In this document: positions 20,563-35,500 of the stretch, in pieces
Layout: each line of letters starts with the position of its first letter
How positions within the stretch are numbered: position 1 is the first letter of the stretch
NCBI GenBank assembly: GCA_948146395.1
Contig: OX411555.1
Location: 58,404,187 to 58,468,186, forward strand
DNA from: Fragum whitleyi
Taxonomy: Eukaryota > Mollusca > Bivalvia > Cardiida > Cardiidae
DNA length: 64,000 nt
Reading direction: 5' to 3'
Notes under the pieces: generated by a model
What the model saw: the letters and a program-made list of their open reading frames with translations, nothing else
Databases searched by the model: none
What the model was told of the DNA's origin: nothing
Made by a program: the position numbers and the translations under genes

Positions 20563-23500
20563 CTGAAATACATTGCGTAATTGATAATTGATCCAGCAAT
20601 ATAAATCAAATATAAAGAATTGTAGTTAAATATACGAAGGACAACAACCACCAATTAGTGTTAGTTCCTATTTGTATTCACATCCTTGAGAGAAAATACA
20701 TAAAACTCACTGCTACCCATTTCAACACAATGAAGGATACATTATCCTATTATTACAAAATACAATTTTTATTTCCCCAAATCCTGAAGGACAAACTAAC
20801 GCTCATACACAGACTTGTCATAGTGTAATCTATGTCTTGCTCACCCCAAGCAGGCTCGACAATAAACATTGAATATAATAAAGAAATTGCTTGTGATAAG
20901 CAATTTCTTGTTTTTCAGTTATTTTTTCCAAAGCTTTTTTGTGATGGGCATAAGAAATAGTGACTGTGACAATCAGAGGTACAGATAGGAGGTCAAAAAG
21001 GAGGCGGTAAAGCCAGCCTTAAATCTTTATTTCTCTATGAAACCCTATGCTGTAGCTACTCATTTGATTAGTCTTCATGAGACTATTCCAATGAGTACCA
21101 ACAACATAGGGTTTATGCTACAGTTATTGAAATACTTTGGTCTGAAATCCAAATTACTCCCTCTAGTGGAAGTGTGCTGAGCCCATAACCCAGAGGTCTG
21201 AGGATTGGAACCTCGCTCTGCTACCATTGATGAACTTGCTCTAAACAACACTAGACACTAATTTTTGGTTTAAACTTTATTCAGTTCACTTATTCAAGTT
21301 GCCTCCATTCACATTGTTATTGCCAATAAGAAGAGTATTCAAACCCTGAAACTCAAGCGGAAATAATAATGATGACCTCAGTAGTTACTTCCCTTACTAT
21401 GGTTTTACATTAACATGTTCAACAGCTTACCTAACACTGGCTTTGGAGCATACGCATATGAGGTTGTGTGTTTGAATCTGTTATGTTCAACAGCTTACCT
21501 AACACTGGCTGTGGAGCATACACATATAAGGTTGTGTGTTTGAATCTGTTATGTTATGTTCAATAGATTACCTAACACTGGCTGTGGAGCATACACATAT
21601 GAGGCTGTGTGTTTGAATCTTTTATGTTATGTTCAACAGCTTACCTAACACTAGCTGTGGAGCATACACATATGAGGCTGTGTGTTTGAATCTTTTATGT
21701 TATGTTCAACAGCTTACCTAACACTAGCTGTGGAGCATACACATAGGAGGTTGTGTGTTTGAATCTGTTATGTTATGTTCAAAAGCTTACCTAACACTGG
21801 CTGTGGAGCATACACATATGCGGTTGCGTGTTTGAATCTGTTATGTTTTGTTCAATAGCATACCTAACATTGGCTGTGGAGCATACACATATGAGGTTGC
21901 GTGTTTGAATCTGTTATGTTTTGTTCAATAGCTTACCTAACACTTGCTGTGGAGCATACACATATGAGGTTGCGTGTTTGAATCTGTTATGTTTTGTTCA
22001 ATAGCATACCTAACACTGGCTGTGGAGCATACACATATGAGGTTGCGTGTTTGAATCTGTTATGTTATGTTCAACAGCTTACCTAACACTGGCTGTGGAG
22101 AATACACATATGCGGTTGCGTGTTTGAATATGTTATGTTATGTTTAATAGCTTACCTAACACTGGCTGTGAGGCATACACATATGAGGTTGCGTGTTTGA
22201 ATCTGTTATGTTATGTTTAATAGCTTACCTAACACTGGCTGTGGAGCATACACATATGAGGTTGCGTGTTTGAATCTGTTATGTTATGTTCAATAGCTTA
22301 CCTAACACTGGCTGTGGAGCATACACATATGAGGTTGCGTGTTTGAATCTGTTATGTTATGTTCAACAGCTTACCTAACACTGGCTGTGGAGCATACACA
22401 TATGAGGTTGGGTGTTTGGATCTGTTATGTAATGTTCAACAGCTTACCTAACACTGGCTTTGGAGCAAACACATATGAGGTTGTGTGTTTGGATCTGTTA
22501 TGTAATGTTCAACAGCTTACCTAACACTGGCTGTGGAGCATACACATATGAGGTTATGTGTTTGGATCTGTTATGTAATGTTCAACAGGTTACCTAACAC
22601 TGGCTGTGGAGCATACACATATGAGGTTGTGTGTTTGAATCTGTTATGTTATGTTCAACAGCTTACCTAACACTTGCTGTGGAGCATACACATACGAGGT
22701 TGCATGTCTGAATCTGTTATGTCATGTTCAATAGCTTACCTAACACTGGCTTTGGAGCATACACATAGGAGGTTGTGTGTTTGAATCTGTTATGTTATGT
22801 TCAATAGCTTACCTAACACTGGCTGTGGAGCAAACACATAGGAGGTTGCGTGTTTGAATCTGTTATGTTATGTTCAATAGCTTACCTAACACTGGCTGTG
22901 GAGCATACACATATGAGGTTTTGTGTTTGAATCTGTTATGTTATGTTCAACAGCTTACCTAACACTTACTGTGGAGCATACACATACGAGGTTGTGTGTC
23001 TGAATCTGTTATGTTATGTTCAATAGCTTACCTAACACTGGCTTTGGAGCAAACACATAGGAGGTTGCATGTTTGAATCTTTTATGTTATGTTCAATAGC
23101 TTACCTAACACTGGCTTTGGAGCAAACACATAGGAGGTTGCGTGTTTGAATCTGTTATGTTATGTTCAATAGCTTACCTATCACCGGCTGTGGAGCATAC
23201 ACATATGAGGTTGCGTGTTTGAATCTGTTGACAGACGTAACGGTCTGGTATGAACCTGCATCTCCACTTTTGGAGAAAATTACTTCATAGGTTAAAATAC
23301 ACCTGTTAAAATACAGAAAAATTTGATTGGAATCCATCCAGTACTTTATGAGGAGAAGATTTGTAAAGTAAAAGTTTACGGACGGACAGACGCTTGCACG
23401 AATGGACGCACAGACGACGGACACCCCGCCATGACAATAGCCCGCTGGCCTTTCGGCAAAAGGAGCTAAAAATTACTCACACTTTCAATGAATTAGTGAA

Positions 23501-26500
23501 AGTATCGTAAATTTCAAATTTAAGTGGTTTTTAGAGTCCAAAAGTGGTGTTTTTACAATTTCTTCATTTTTTACAATATTTTCTCAAATATAAAGATCAC
23601 AGGAATGTGAAAATCCCAGGATGGTACAAGAAAAAGTTAAATAGGTGATGAAACATTGCGTTATACTTGTAACTTCAAAAATGAGCTAAAATATGTGTCA
23701 ACACCTTTTGTTTGCCATGAAAATGAAGCCATTATTGACCTAATGATTCACATACACTAAAATGTATATGTGGGACCTATATCTTACTTTTTATACACCC
23801 AAGGGGTCATATTATGTTATCGTCTGTCCGTCTGTCTGTCCGTCTGTCAGTCCGTAAGCAAATTCGTGTCCGGTCCATAACTTTCAAACTATAAGGCCTA
23901 TGGTCTTGATACTTCACAGGTGTATAGATCTCATACTTAGGGTGTGCAAAGCGCAAGAACCACAACTCTACCATTTGTAAATTTTTGAGTTATTGCCCTT
24001 TGTTTGATTCATTCAGCAAATTCGTGTCCGGTCCATAACTTTGAAACTATAAGGCCTATGGTCTTGAAACTTCACAGGTGTATAGATCTCATAGCTAGGG
24101 TGTGCAGAACATAAGAACCACAACTCTACCATTAGTAATTTTTGAGTTATTGCCCTTTGTTTGATTCAGTTAGCAAATTTGTGTCTGGTCCATAACTTTG
24201 AAACTATAAGGCCTATGGTCTTGAAACTTCACAGGTGTATAGATCTCATAGCTGGGGTAAAAAGCTCAAAACATCACTAATTTATTTCTGAGCTTCGGGC
24301 AATAATGCCACACCCAGTGTTGCTCTTGTTAAAAGAAGGATAAACATCATCATGAGCAGGGCTCCCTGAGACAGAAAGTTAGCCAAGTCCAGTTAAAATT
24401 TTGAAAGGACTGCTAAATTGCTACAAATGTTTCAAAACAACCAAATTTGTAACATCTGCCACCATCAACAACCAATTTAAGACATTACTACATAAGGGTG
24501 TGCCTACAAATTATACACAGTAATTCATGTGTAAAATAAATGATATATAAAAATATATATATTTATTATTGGTAAGTGATCAAAACAAAGTAACTACAGC
24601 TTGACAAAGCTGCAGTTAGGTTGTAATGATCAATCACCAATACATAAAATATCATTTTTATTAAACCCATGTTTTTTGTGGGTAATTGAAAGGCAACCCA
24701 TCACCACATATCTCATGATTTTACACATAACTACAAATTATCAAAATCGTCGCAAGGTATCCGATAACTAGCATATCTCTACTGTCCAGTTCTTCAACAG
24801 TACAGGTGAGTGTATAAATCATAAAGCAGTAAAGTTCTGCTATTGATACACATTAGAAACCAATTCAAATTATTATATTTCAGGAGCCCTGATCATGAGT
24901 ATATAAAGATAATGCTGCATTGTATAAAATTTTGGTGCTTCAATATAAAACCATAATGTATTTGTGGCCTATCACACAAAAAGGGACCATATGGATAGTG
25001 CGTTAATTGTCAACCCTAGCTAGTCAAACTGTTTGGCTTTGCAGACTGACAAGGGTTGAAACTTTCAAAGTTAAATTTTCTGCATCTAGAATGATCAATT
25101 TGCCTTCCTGTGAAAGAATATTTGAAATGCAACCTCTGATTGACCTGTACTAGAACCAATCCATTTTTCAAATATTTATTTTACAGATCTCCCAGATAGT
25201 CCCTTTTTGGCATGATGGGTCACATCTTTAAACGTTGTGCATGGACTTAACATTTCCAACAATTTAAAATGTGTAAAATATTAAAGGATCATTTATGGTC
25301 CCTACAAGAAACATCTCGTAAGTTCCAAAAAAACTATCATCAACATAATATTCTGAATAATATCCAACTACAGGGTTTGACACTAAGGGGAGTCTGGGAG
25401 TCTGAGACTCATTATTTTCCAGACAGGACTCCTTTATTTTGCAATTTAGGGGTCAAATGGTCTCCTTGGGAATATTGTGACAAAGATATGAGTAGAGCCA
25501 TTTCATTTTTGCTTTTATGGATAATGTTTGTCTGCATGAACTGGTAACTTTGAAAGAAAACCATCTTATACTTGGCAAGGAAATATTGTGGAAAAGAAGA
25601 AAAAGAAGAAATTGCTTGTGACTAAACTGTGGCAAAGAGGACTAAGAATTAATAATAATTGTTGGATTTGTTATTCATAACAGAGCTACAGATAGAGGCG
25701 TATTTTGGATTCAAAATAAAATTATTTCAACATTTCTTGCACAAATCATATATTGTGGGTAATCACTGGAATTGTCTCATCAAGACAATTCAATTGAGTA
25801 CCAACTACATAGATTTTAAATGAGAAAGAAAGCTGTTAGACTAGGAAAACCCCTTTATTCTGTAACTCCGCATAGGATTAGATAGCTACCTAGAGTTTAT
25901 ACAGTTATCTGACCAAGTTAGCAGTATCTGACCAGATGTTATGTTGTATATAGTAACACCATTCACCTAAAAAATAAAAGTGCATACATTATTTAGTGAA
26001 TTTTTAGCTTTCTAGTCAAGTTAGCAATATCGCCAACAATGTAATGTGGTTTGGAGAAATATCATTGACCTCTATTATAAAGTGCATTAATAGTTGAATG
26101 AATATCTAGATATTCTAGATATATAGTGTTATTTTCAGAATTGAAAATAACATGGATTATTTTTGCGATGTGCGTGGCTGGTTTCCTTGACGACGATTGC
26201 CGAGTGAAATCGTCAATCTCCGTAATCCGTGACCCGTATGTCGTCTGCTATATAAACCCGTGCATCGACGAAATCATTCTCTTTTTACTAACACGCGATA
26301 CAAGATATTAACCCACCCACCCATTCCCAAATAATAATTTTTGGCAAATTTCACAATAAGGCAATGATTAATTCAATAATATCTATAGAACATGTTTGCT
26401 CTCGATTTCTGTATCGTTTCAGGTACAACCGTCGCCATTGTTGTTTAGGAGAAAACTATCGAGCTCTCGGATGCTGGTGGTGCTGTTATCTGAAAAGAGA

Positions 26501-29500
26501 CTTATGACTAATTGATTGTTTTATTTCATTTTAATGTCGCGGTAGGGAGATAGATATTATATGACACGTCACTGAGAGATCTGGGCTCGTTTGGCAACTT
26601 GGGCTACTGGCATCTCCTTTTGTCAAGCAAGCAAAACATTCATCGGTAACGCTTACGTGCAACTCCTTTTACTAATGAATGAGCGTGAACGTAGTATGGC
26701 TGCATTATATGACGGGAATAGAAAGTTCGGTACTAGCATTAAGCGGTGAACTGCACACAGCATGAACTCCTCTGTTTATTAGAAATCGGCGAATGGTCAC
26801 ACCGAGTAATATTTTCATGCAAACCGGACCTTTGGTGTCCAGTGTAACGAGTTATGTTTATGCATCCAGAGTCTCAGGTGCTCTGGCTCTGCATATGTAT
26901 TGTTTTGGCTAAAATGATGCTCTGTATTCTGCACACAATTGGTTTTTAAGCGACCAAGAATTATCGGTCTGCATGAATACAAGTAATATGTGGTGTCTAA
27001 GGTGCACCGTGTCCTGGTGTCTAAGGTTCACCGTATGTTTTGTGTGCCGTGCATCCTGAGTCCCAGGTGCTCTGGCCCTGCACGGCTATGGTCTTGGTTT
27101 AAGAGTGGACTGTATTCTTGAAAGATTTGTCTTGAGAAAACCGTGAAATAGTTCTTGGCCATCATGAATACAGGGAATGTATTGGTGTCTATGGTACACA
27201 AGGTCCTGGTGTCTAAGGTTCACCGTTGCTCATTTAGTGTGACGTGCATCCTGAGTCTGAGGTGCTCTGGCCCTGCATGTCAGTGGTTTTGTTTAATAAT
27301 GCTCTGTCTTCATGCAGATGATGAATTATGAGTGGCCAATACATAAGGTAAGCATGAATACAAGCTACAAGTGTCAAAGGTACATAGTCCTGGCGTCCAA
27401 GGTATGCCATACGTAGGTCTGCAGTTCACCCCTCAATACATGTATATAATGATGTCTACTAAACTAGCTGTGGTTTTGTAAGGTATATCTATCATGAAAA
27501 CAAGTCATACATAAGAAGGTTCACAACGCTTGGCTTTCAGTGCCATTCATTTGTCTAACAAGCCTAGTACCGTTCATTCCATACCTTTTGCAGCTATTGC
27601 ACAACTATTAAGTTAATTCGTATCCGATAATTTCAAGTAATCAAAATTCATATGCAAAGATCAAGTACTCACAATCATGGGCGGAAAATTCTTCGTTAAA
27701 TTATCTCAATAAGTAATCGACGATGTTTGGGTATTGTATAGCAGCGATGTCGGTCACACAAAAGCAGTATCGTCTGGGTGCTTAAATGCACAGCTCCGTT
27801 CATACTGCTCTAATCTCCCTACCGCGATCTTTCGCCAATTTTGAAATTCCATGTACATATGAGTCAAGCCCATAGTCCATGGGCTATATTATATGAATAT
27901 ATGACACACTGTGTTGTGTTTTGAATTCGTCATAAAATAATCACTAATTCCTGTATCCAGGATGACAAAACAGTGCAAACTGTTTGCAAATTATACTCCT
28001 CTTTGTATGTAAACTTACATGCTAAGCGGGGTATAATTTGTGAATAGTTTGCACAGTTCTGTCATGCTGAAAGCGGGCCATGTTAACAATTCCTGCCCAG
28101 CCCATTCTTCAGAATGGCCAAGCGATGCCAACTGTTTGCAAATTTCTGCCCCACCCTGCACATGAACCTGCATACAAAGGGTTGTATAATTTGCAAACAG
28201 TTTACACCATTTTGTCATCCTGAACACAGGGAATGTTGACAGTATCTACCAAAATTTTACTAGGTACACTTATGTGGCCCATCATCATGGGAAAAGGGAC
28301 CATCTGGAAACTCTGTACAATTAATATTTGTAAAACAGATTGATTCTTCTACAGGTCAACCAGAGGTCGCATTTAAAACATTCTTTCACAGGAAGGTAGA
28401 TTGATCATTTGAGATTCAGTGAACTATTAAAATGCAAAAAGTTTGAACCATAGTCAGTCAGCGCAGTCTGACTAGGGTCGACACTTTACACTAATCCCTC
28501 ATTGTACCTTTTTTTCATGACAGGTCACATATAGTATCATCATTCACCCATAAAATAAAGTGCATAAATTATTGAGTGTTTACTAATTTATATCACATAA
28601 AGTGCATCAATTAAGTGTTTATTAAGTTATATGACCAAGTAAGCAGTATTTTCCCAATTTTTTTTTATAGTTTTTATCACCATAAGTCACCTATAAATAA
28701 ATACACAAATTGATTAGTCTGTATCTATTTATCAGCTATATTAGTTATATATGTGCCAATGTAATGCTATATATGGTGATATCAGTCATCAGTTAGAATA
28801 AAGTGCATCATCAAATATGTATATACAAGTATCTATCAGTTAAAGTTGGTCTCTGTCGCTATGTTCAATCGTTTTGTATCCAGGAGTTTTCTACAGAGGG
28901 GAAGCCCCCTCAATTGGATTTGAAAAACAGGGGTTGATAGCAGAGTTTATGATAATTATTCCATTCTTTTCAACTGATTATTCTTATTGTATTAATAATG
29001 ATATAATTGTAACTCAAGCACTCTGCATAAAAAAAGAACTTCATTTCCAATAGGCCAGAAGAAACAGAAAGAATTTACTGCACATACTCTGCCAATCAGT
29101 TCCCTACATATTTTTACATGGACACTTGAAACTGGGGATCACTTTAAGATACTTGCTATGATCATGGTTATAAATAAAGATGAAAGAAGCTACTTTTACC
29201 AAGAGCAGTACTTTAAACAAGCTTATTTCTCTAATATTCATTCTTCTTTTTAAATTTTTCTTCAACTCCATCCATACTAATTTTGGAAGGCATCCGATCC
29301 ATAAGCTAGCTTGAGAACCAAACAATTTAGAAGACTTGGGCCTGTTTTGCTTAGATCAAAAATTAAACTTGCTTCTACAGTAGTAATTAAATAGAGGATA
29401 ATCGTTTGTTTCCGTGTAAGATCGATTTATATTTCATTGAGTGAACAACAAAAGCCATATTTTCACGAGTGGCAGAGCCACGAGTGAAAATATAGCTTTT

Positions 29501-32500
29501 GTTTTTCACGAAATGAAATATTAATCGATCTTACTCGAAAACAAACGATTATTCTATTTCTTTAATGCATAAATGAGACAAAATGTGAAATTTCTAGGAC
29601 ATATTTTCGTAAAGCGCGTCATTTTGCACGTGATTGTTATGCAACGTTCATTGTGACGTCACTTATTTCGCCCTGCATAATTAGGATGAGATGCACAAAA
29701 GCAGGGTATAAGTTTTTGATAATTTCACTGCTTTTGCAGTGAGATTATCAAGTGATAATCTACCAATATTTCTCGATAAACCACCGAAAATCATTAAAGA
29801 AATATGACAATTCTAATGAGATATTGCTTGGCAGAATCTAACAATGAGTGAAAACACTAAGTACGATTTGTGATTTTGACTTACAATAATTTTTTCTTAA
29901 GAAGTTTAATGAAACAGGCCCCAGATTGTTAAATAGAAAGTTTTGATCAAATCCTGATAATTGCAATTAACCAGAAGTTCATGTCAAAAGGTGATATCAA
30001 TTCAATAAATATGATCCGCTTTGCAAAAAAGGGACCATCTTGATAGTGCCTAAAGTGTCAACCCTAGTCGTACAGTGCAGATTGACTGGGGTCGAAACAT
30101 TTTTTCACACTACTAATATTCTGAATCTAAAATGATCAATTTACCTTTCTGTGAAAGAATCTTTGAGATTCGACTCCTGGTCGATCTGCACTAAAACCAA
30201 TCTCTTTTTAAATTATTTTTTTAAAGGAGTTTGCAGATGGTCCCTTATTAAGTGATGGGTCATAAATATATTATTGTAACAATAAGCCTGCTGGATGAAG
30301 GAGTGAATTGCTCTAATCAGGATTGCAACATATAGTTAGTTACCAGACTTTGATATAGCCTACCTGGTTTGGAGGAAATGCAGGTTTTGAACATCCATGT
30401 ACCAATAATACACTTGGCTCATTCAAGGCTATACTTGCTATTTGGCCTGTACCCGCTGTTTGTTTTTGTACATACAGTAACTTGGCACCCTATAAATAGA
30501 AGATAATGAAAATTTGGACATTTAATGCAAGTTTAATTTAATTTTCAGTATGATCATGAAAGTTTAATTTCATTGCTCAATGGAAGCAATTTTGAGTTCA
30601 AAGCCATTTTGTTAGCATACATACAAAGTTGTTCCAAAAGAAATCTGTCTCTATATTGATAAATCTTTGCACTTTTTATTCATGAGATTAAATTACAAGA
30701 TATGAAGAGACTCATTGTTGATTCCATTGAGTTCTGAAACTCAAAACATATCACTGTAATATATGAATTTGCTTCCCAAATTCATTCAGTGTGATTAGAT
30801 TTTTAGTTTCATATATCCATGAAATCAACAAATACTCTCTTCATCTCTCTAAATGAAATGTAGGTTTAGAACATGAACATACAATAAATGAATCAATAAT
30901 TTGTTTTTGTACCTAACAATCAAGTGTAGGACCAATGTTTAAAGTAACATAATGTGTTTGGTTGCCTTTTTCATAAATGTTCAACATAATTATAAGGCAT
31001 TGAAAAATGCCCTTGACTGATGACCTTTAAAGTGGTTCTAACAGAAAGGTCTTTTAATACTACTCATGTAAAATATGAAGGCTCTATCCCTTACCAATAG
31101 CCAAAGCTAAAGTTTTTTTTGAAACAAACAGAAAGGTTATAAAGAATATCCCCATGATCCATCAATGTTTGGGGCATACAAATATATAGTTTGTAACAAA
31201 TATGTCAATATAAGAAGTTTTTCATAATGTTCAAGGATGATGACATACAATGTAGTTGTTGGATGAATGTAAGATTGATAAGTTCTTCATTATTTTAACA
31301 AAAGAGTTATTGTTCTTGTGCACTGCACTCGTAATCTTGAGAGGAATATAACTGCCATGTTTCAAGCCAATAAGACCTAAAATACAGAGTTATCCTCCTG
31401 ACTAAGAATTGGACCCTCAGCCTCGTCGGACCTCAGACCTTGTATTTGGCATGTGATTGCATAATAAGTCCCGTGGACAGGGCTGTAGAAATAAATGATT
31501 ATGCTATAATTTTAATGCAAAAATGAGATAAAAAGTGGGGTTTTTAAGTAAAATGCTATACAAGCATAAAATTTCTTACATGATTGCCAAGATTTTTTAT
31601 GGACTTGTGGGTATAATGGGCCCTGCTAATATGATGTTAACCCTTGTCATGCTGAATAAATTTTAGCTAAAAATTTGCATCAAAATCAAAGGGCAAAAAG
31701 CACTGAAAGTACCAACTGTAGGTCAATTTTTATTTGAAAACTAAATCTTTTGACAATTCTGGTTTGAAAGTGAGAAACGGGTGGTGTAGACTAACATCAG
31801 ACTGCACATATGTGCAGGCTGATGTTTGTCTATAGCTCCTGCCAAAGGAGGAATATTCCGGGTTCAGCATGACAACGGTTAAAAATGGTGACCTAAGAAA
31901 GCTAGGTTAATCTTTTGGTAATTACACTGGTTTTGAGGTGAGATAACTGAGACATAATCCTTTGAAAAATCAGGAAAATTTGCTGAAATGCATTAAAGAA
32001 AATACTCAAAACTTTGTTTAAACAATCAAGCTAAATTAAAAGTGAGCCTATGTGAGACATTTCCAACAATTTGAAATGTGTGCGAGGTCCAAACATTGAG
32101 CAGCCTAGACAGCCACATACTGTAAATATGAAATTACCTGATGGTCTCCTGATACTTTGAGACCTTATTTATTTACTAAATGCATAGTGAAGACTCTGGT
32201 CAGACTGTGCGGATGCACAGGCTGGTCAGAGTCTTTGCTTTGCGCATATTTGAAATTGTTGGAAATGACACCCACAAGTAAGATCTAACCTCCTGTGCTC
32301 TCATCAACTCCATCAGGTTTCTATCTGGGTATGGGGGTTTGCCTGCCCTCAACCACAGTCCATAGGGGTTGGAAATGTAATTATCACACAACCAAAATGC
32401 CACCATAAAATCTTCAAAATATAAACAATTAAAATTATTATTAATGGGCAAGGAAAACCCCATAACTAAAACATGAATAAAGTTAGGAGGATTAAGTTTC

Positions 32501-35500
32501 CCAACAACATTTGTACTTTGTTTTTTCTGCATTCTACAATAAATCATAACAATTGGAGATGTAATTATCACACAACTAAAATGTTAGCATAAGTCTACAC
32601 AAACATTTTACAAAACATTTTGACATAATAATGGCTTTCCTACTCTCAACTACAATCCAAAGGGATAGGAGATTTTATCATCACAACAAATTTGCACAAT
32701 ACAAGTTGCAATGTTTTACAAATTCTCTTAAAAATCGTAATTATGATCTGTACAATACCAGTTGGAGCTACAGATAGAGGGGGTATTTTGGATTTCAAAT
32801 AAAATTACTTCAATATTACCAGTACAAAACCTATATTGAGGGTAGTCATTGGAATCATCTCCTTGAGACAATTCAAATGAGTACCAACAACATAGGTTTT
32901 AAATGAGAAAGAAAGATGTTAGACTGGAAATACCCCCTCTTATCTGCACCTCTGGTTCATTTTGGGTTTTACGCCAAACAACTTGCCATCAAAGCCCCCA
33001 GTTGATCATCCCACTGATTTATCATTCACCTATAGGTCCTGACAAGTTTAAATGGACAGACAAAAAGACACACTCTTGCACATACACCACACTGTAATCT
33101 TGATATGTTTGTTGCAACATGAAGGCTTGACGAAAATGCTTTATCACTTAAAGCCAAAATGTATCTACCAAAATATTTGTCTCTAGATATACCATACATG
33201 TTTATTAAATTCTCTAGCTTCTTTGTAATTTCTATGGATAGCTTGTTTGTATTTTATATGAAAAGATATTGTGATACTGGGAGATATTGCTTGCGAAAAA
33301 ATTGTTGTCCTTTTATGGCAATGATTTGTATCCTATATAGCTTCTTTTCTAAATTTAACTGACTTTGAATTTTCATCTGTTCCTTATTTCAATTAGGATC
33401 AATCAACTACAATTTTATTGTCTGAGAGCAGTATATACCTTTTGAGACCCACTCTGGAGGTTGGATGTCAGCAAATATGTCCAGTTTTATCACTCCAGTA
33501 TTGGAAGCTGTGTCATTGCTAAAGTACACCAGTGTAGAGAACTGCCAACTGAAAGGAAATACAATACTTTTTTGTTGAGCCTTTGCATGTTGGATAAAAG
33601 TCTTTGTAAAAATTGCATAAAAATCAAACTACTGAAAGCACTGCATGTGCTAATTGTGACTCCGTCTTTCTTTTAAAAATGTATTTGTCTGAGCATTCAA
33701 CTTAATAAGGAATTCCAAATTGTAAAGACTAAGATATGTGCAGGCTGATCTTTGTCCAAACCTCCTGCCAAAGCAGGAATGTAATCTGGGTTCATTATGA
33801 CAAGGGTGCTAGATAGTGGATAAAAATCTAAGTTGATAAAGGGGCATAATTAGCACAAAATGCATGTACAGTTACCCTTCGTGATATTACAGGTTGCTCT
33901 GCTGTTTTGCTTTAGATACATATCATAAATCATTGAAGTTTTGCATGATGCTGACCTCAGGTTTTCTTAGTAAACAGCCAAGCTTAAAATGGGAAAGTCT
34001 CTCTATTATGCAGTTAAGAAGATAATTTATGTTCCCTTTCAGTTTGTAGAAAATGTATCGATCCTCTATAGTATTTGGAATACTAAAATGCTATCTTGTA
34101 TCAAATGTAAAGGAATTACCTATCTGCTGTATTATTTGTATCAGGTACATGAATGCTACCAAGGGCATCCATCTGTTTGGTATATAGACTCAGACCTGAT
34201 GTAAATAATATAATTCTGTATGAGATCAATGCAATAGAATTAAAACACAATTACAACAATCTAATTGTTATCATTTCAGGATAAAATTGACCATCCCGAT
34301 GTCTTTATGTTCAACTAGATTGTATTCATGTCAGATTGAAATCTAGCCAGATTCAGAACTGGACTAGTTGAATTTTGAGTCTGACTTTTGTCTAGACTGA
34401 TCTGGAATCTTTCAAGTCAAAATTTGATTTGGAAAAGCCTGAATCTGGATCTAGTTAGATTTCAATCTGGACTTTGACATCTATTTGGTAAAAACTTCAC
34501 TCTCACTTAATTAAAAAAAAAGAGTTTCCTCTAAAGATCACAAAAGGAAATTCTAAGACTGACCCCTTGATCTAATTTCTGAACCCACTTGACCCAACTT
34601 CTCACTTGCCTGACACATCATGAACACAAACACTCATACCAAGTTCATAGACTTTTGAGCCCAAAATGTTGCCTGGGGCACACAAGGTTGTTCTAAGATT
34701 TCAACCAAGACTGATATTTTAAAGTGGGCAAAGATTCTGACCAAGTTTCAAACTATTTGAGCATGGGGACTCTAGTATGCACTAAAGGATTTTCTATGAT
34801 TTGACCTCTTCAACTTATTTTTACCCTTCTTAATCCATTTTCAAACTCATCAAAGATTTTGTTTAGACAAACAATTTGACCAAATTCCAAGGATTTTGAG
34901 CCCAAAATGTGGTTACTAGAGTGCAAACAAGTTTTTTTCTAAGATTTGACCTCTTAACCCCATTTTGACACCACTTGACCCATTTTCAAAGTCATTCAAG
35001 ATATTAAGTAAACATATTACATAGACATACATTGTGACCAAGTTTCAAGACATTTGAGCCAAATATGTGGCCTCTAGAGTGCACACAAGATGTTGGTGAA
35101 CAAAGGACAGGGAGGCTGGATGCAAAAGTGTGATCCTAAAAGCTCCAAACTTGCATTGAAAATGCTCAAATCATCCATTTCATTTGCTGGTGTTGATCTG
35201 GCAGCATATGAAAGTCAATGGAGACAATTCAATCGTTTTAAAGAAAAGAACATCATTTAATCAGAAGAAAGTAATATAAAATCAACTATTTAATCCAAAT
35301 TGCTCATATCTTCAAAAACCCTCTAATCCCATCTATCTAATATTATTTCAAAATAATCCCAAATTGATTACCCTTGTAAATTTTAAGATTGTAGTATACT
35401 GAACAAGATAATTTATTTCCTTTTTACAAAAATGAAAATGAGAAAATTCCAGTTATCATAAAGCATTTATACTAAAAGATTTCAATGCCCATGGCATTTA

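Noticed and set aside
21415..23177. CRISPR-like regular array
   Set aside because: Units are contiguous with no spacers and derive from an IDUA exon end; the DNA is animal.
25269..25547. 92-residue plus-strand frame
   Set aside because: No recognisable motif; overlaps repeat-like DNA in an IDUA intron.
29104..29325. Minus-strand frame considered for the missing IDUA exon
   Set aside because: Only vague likeness to the family, and the needed phases cannot be met by nearby donors.
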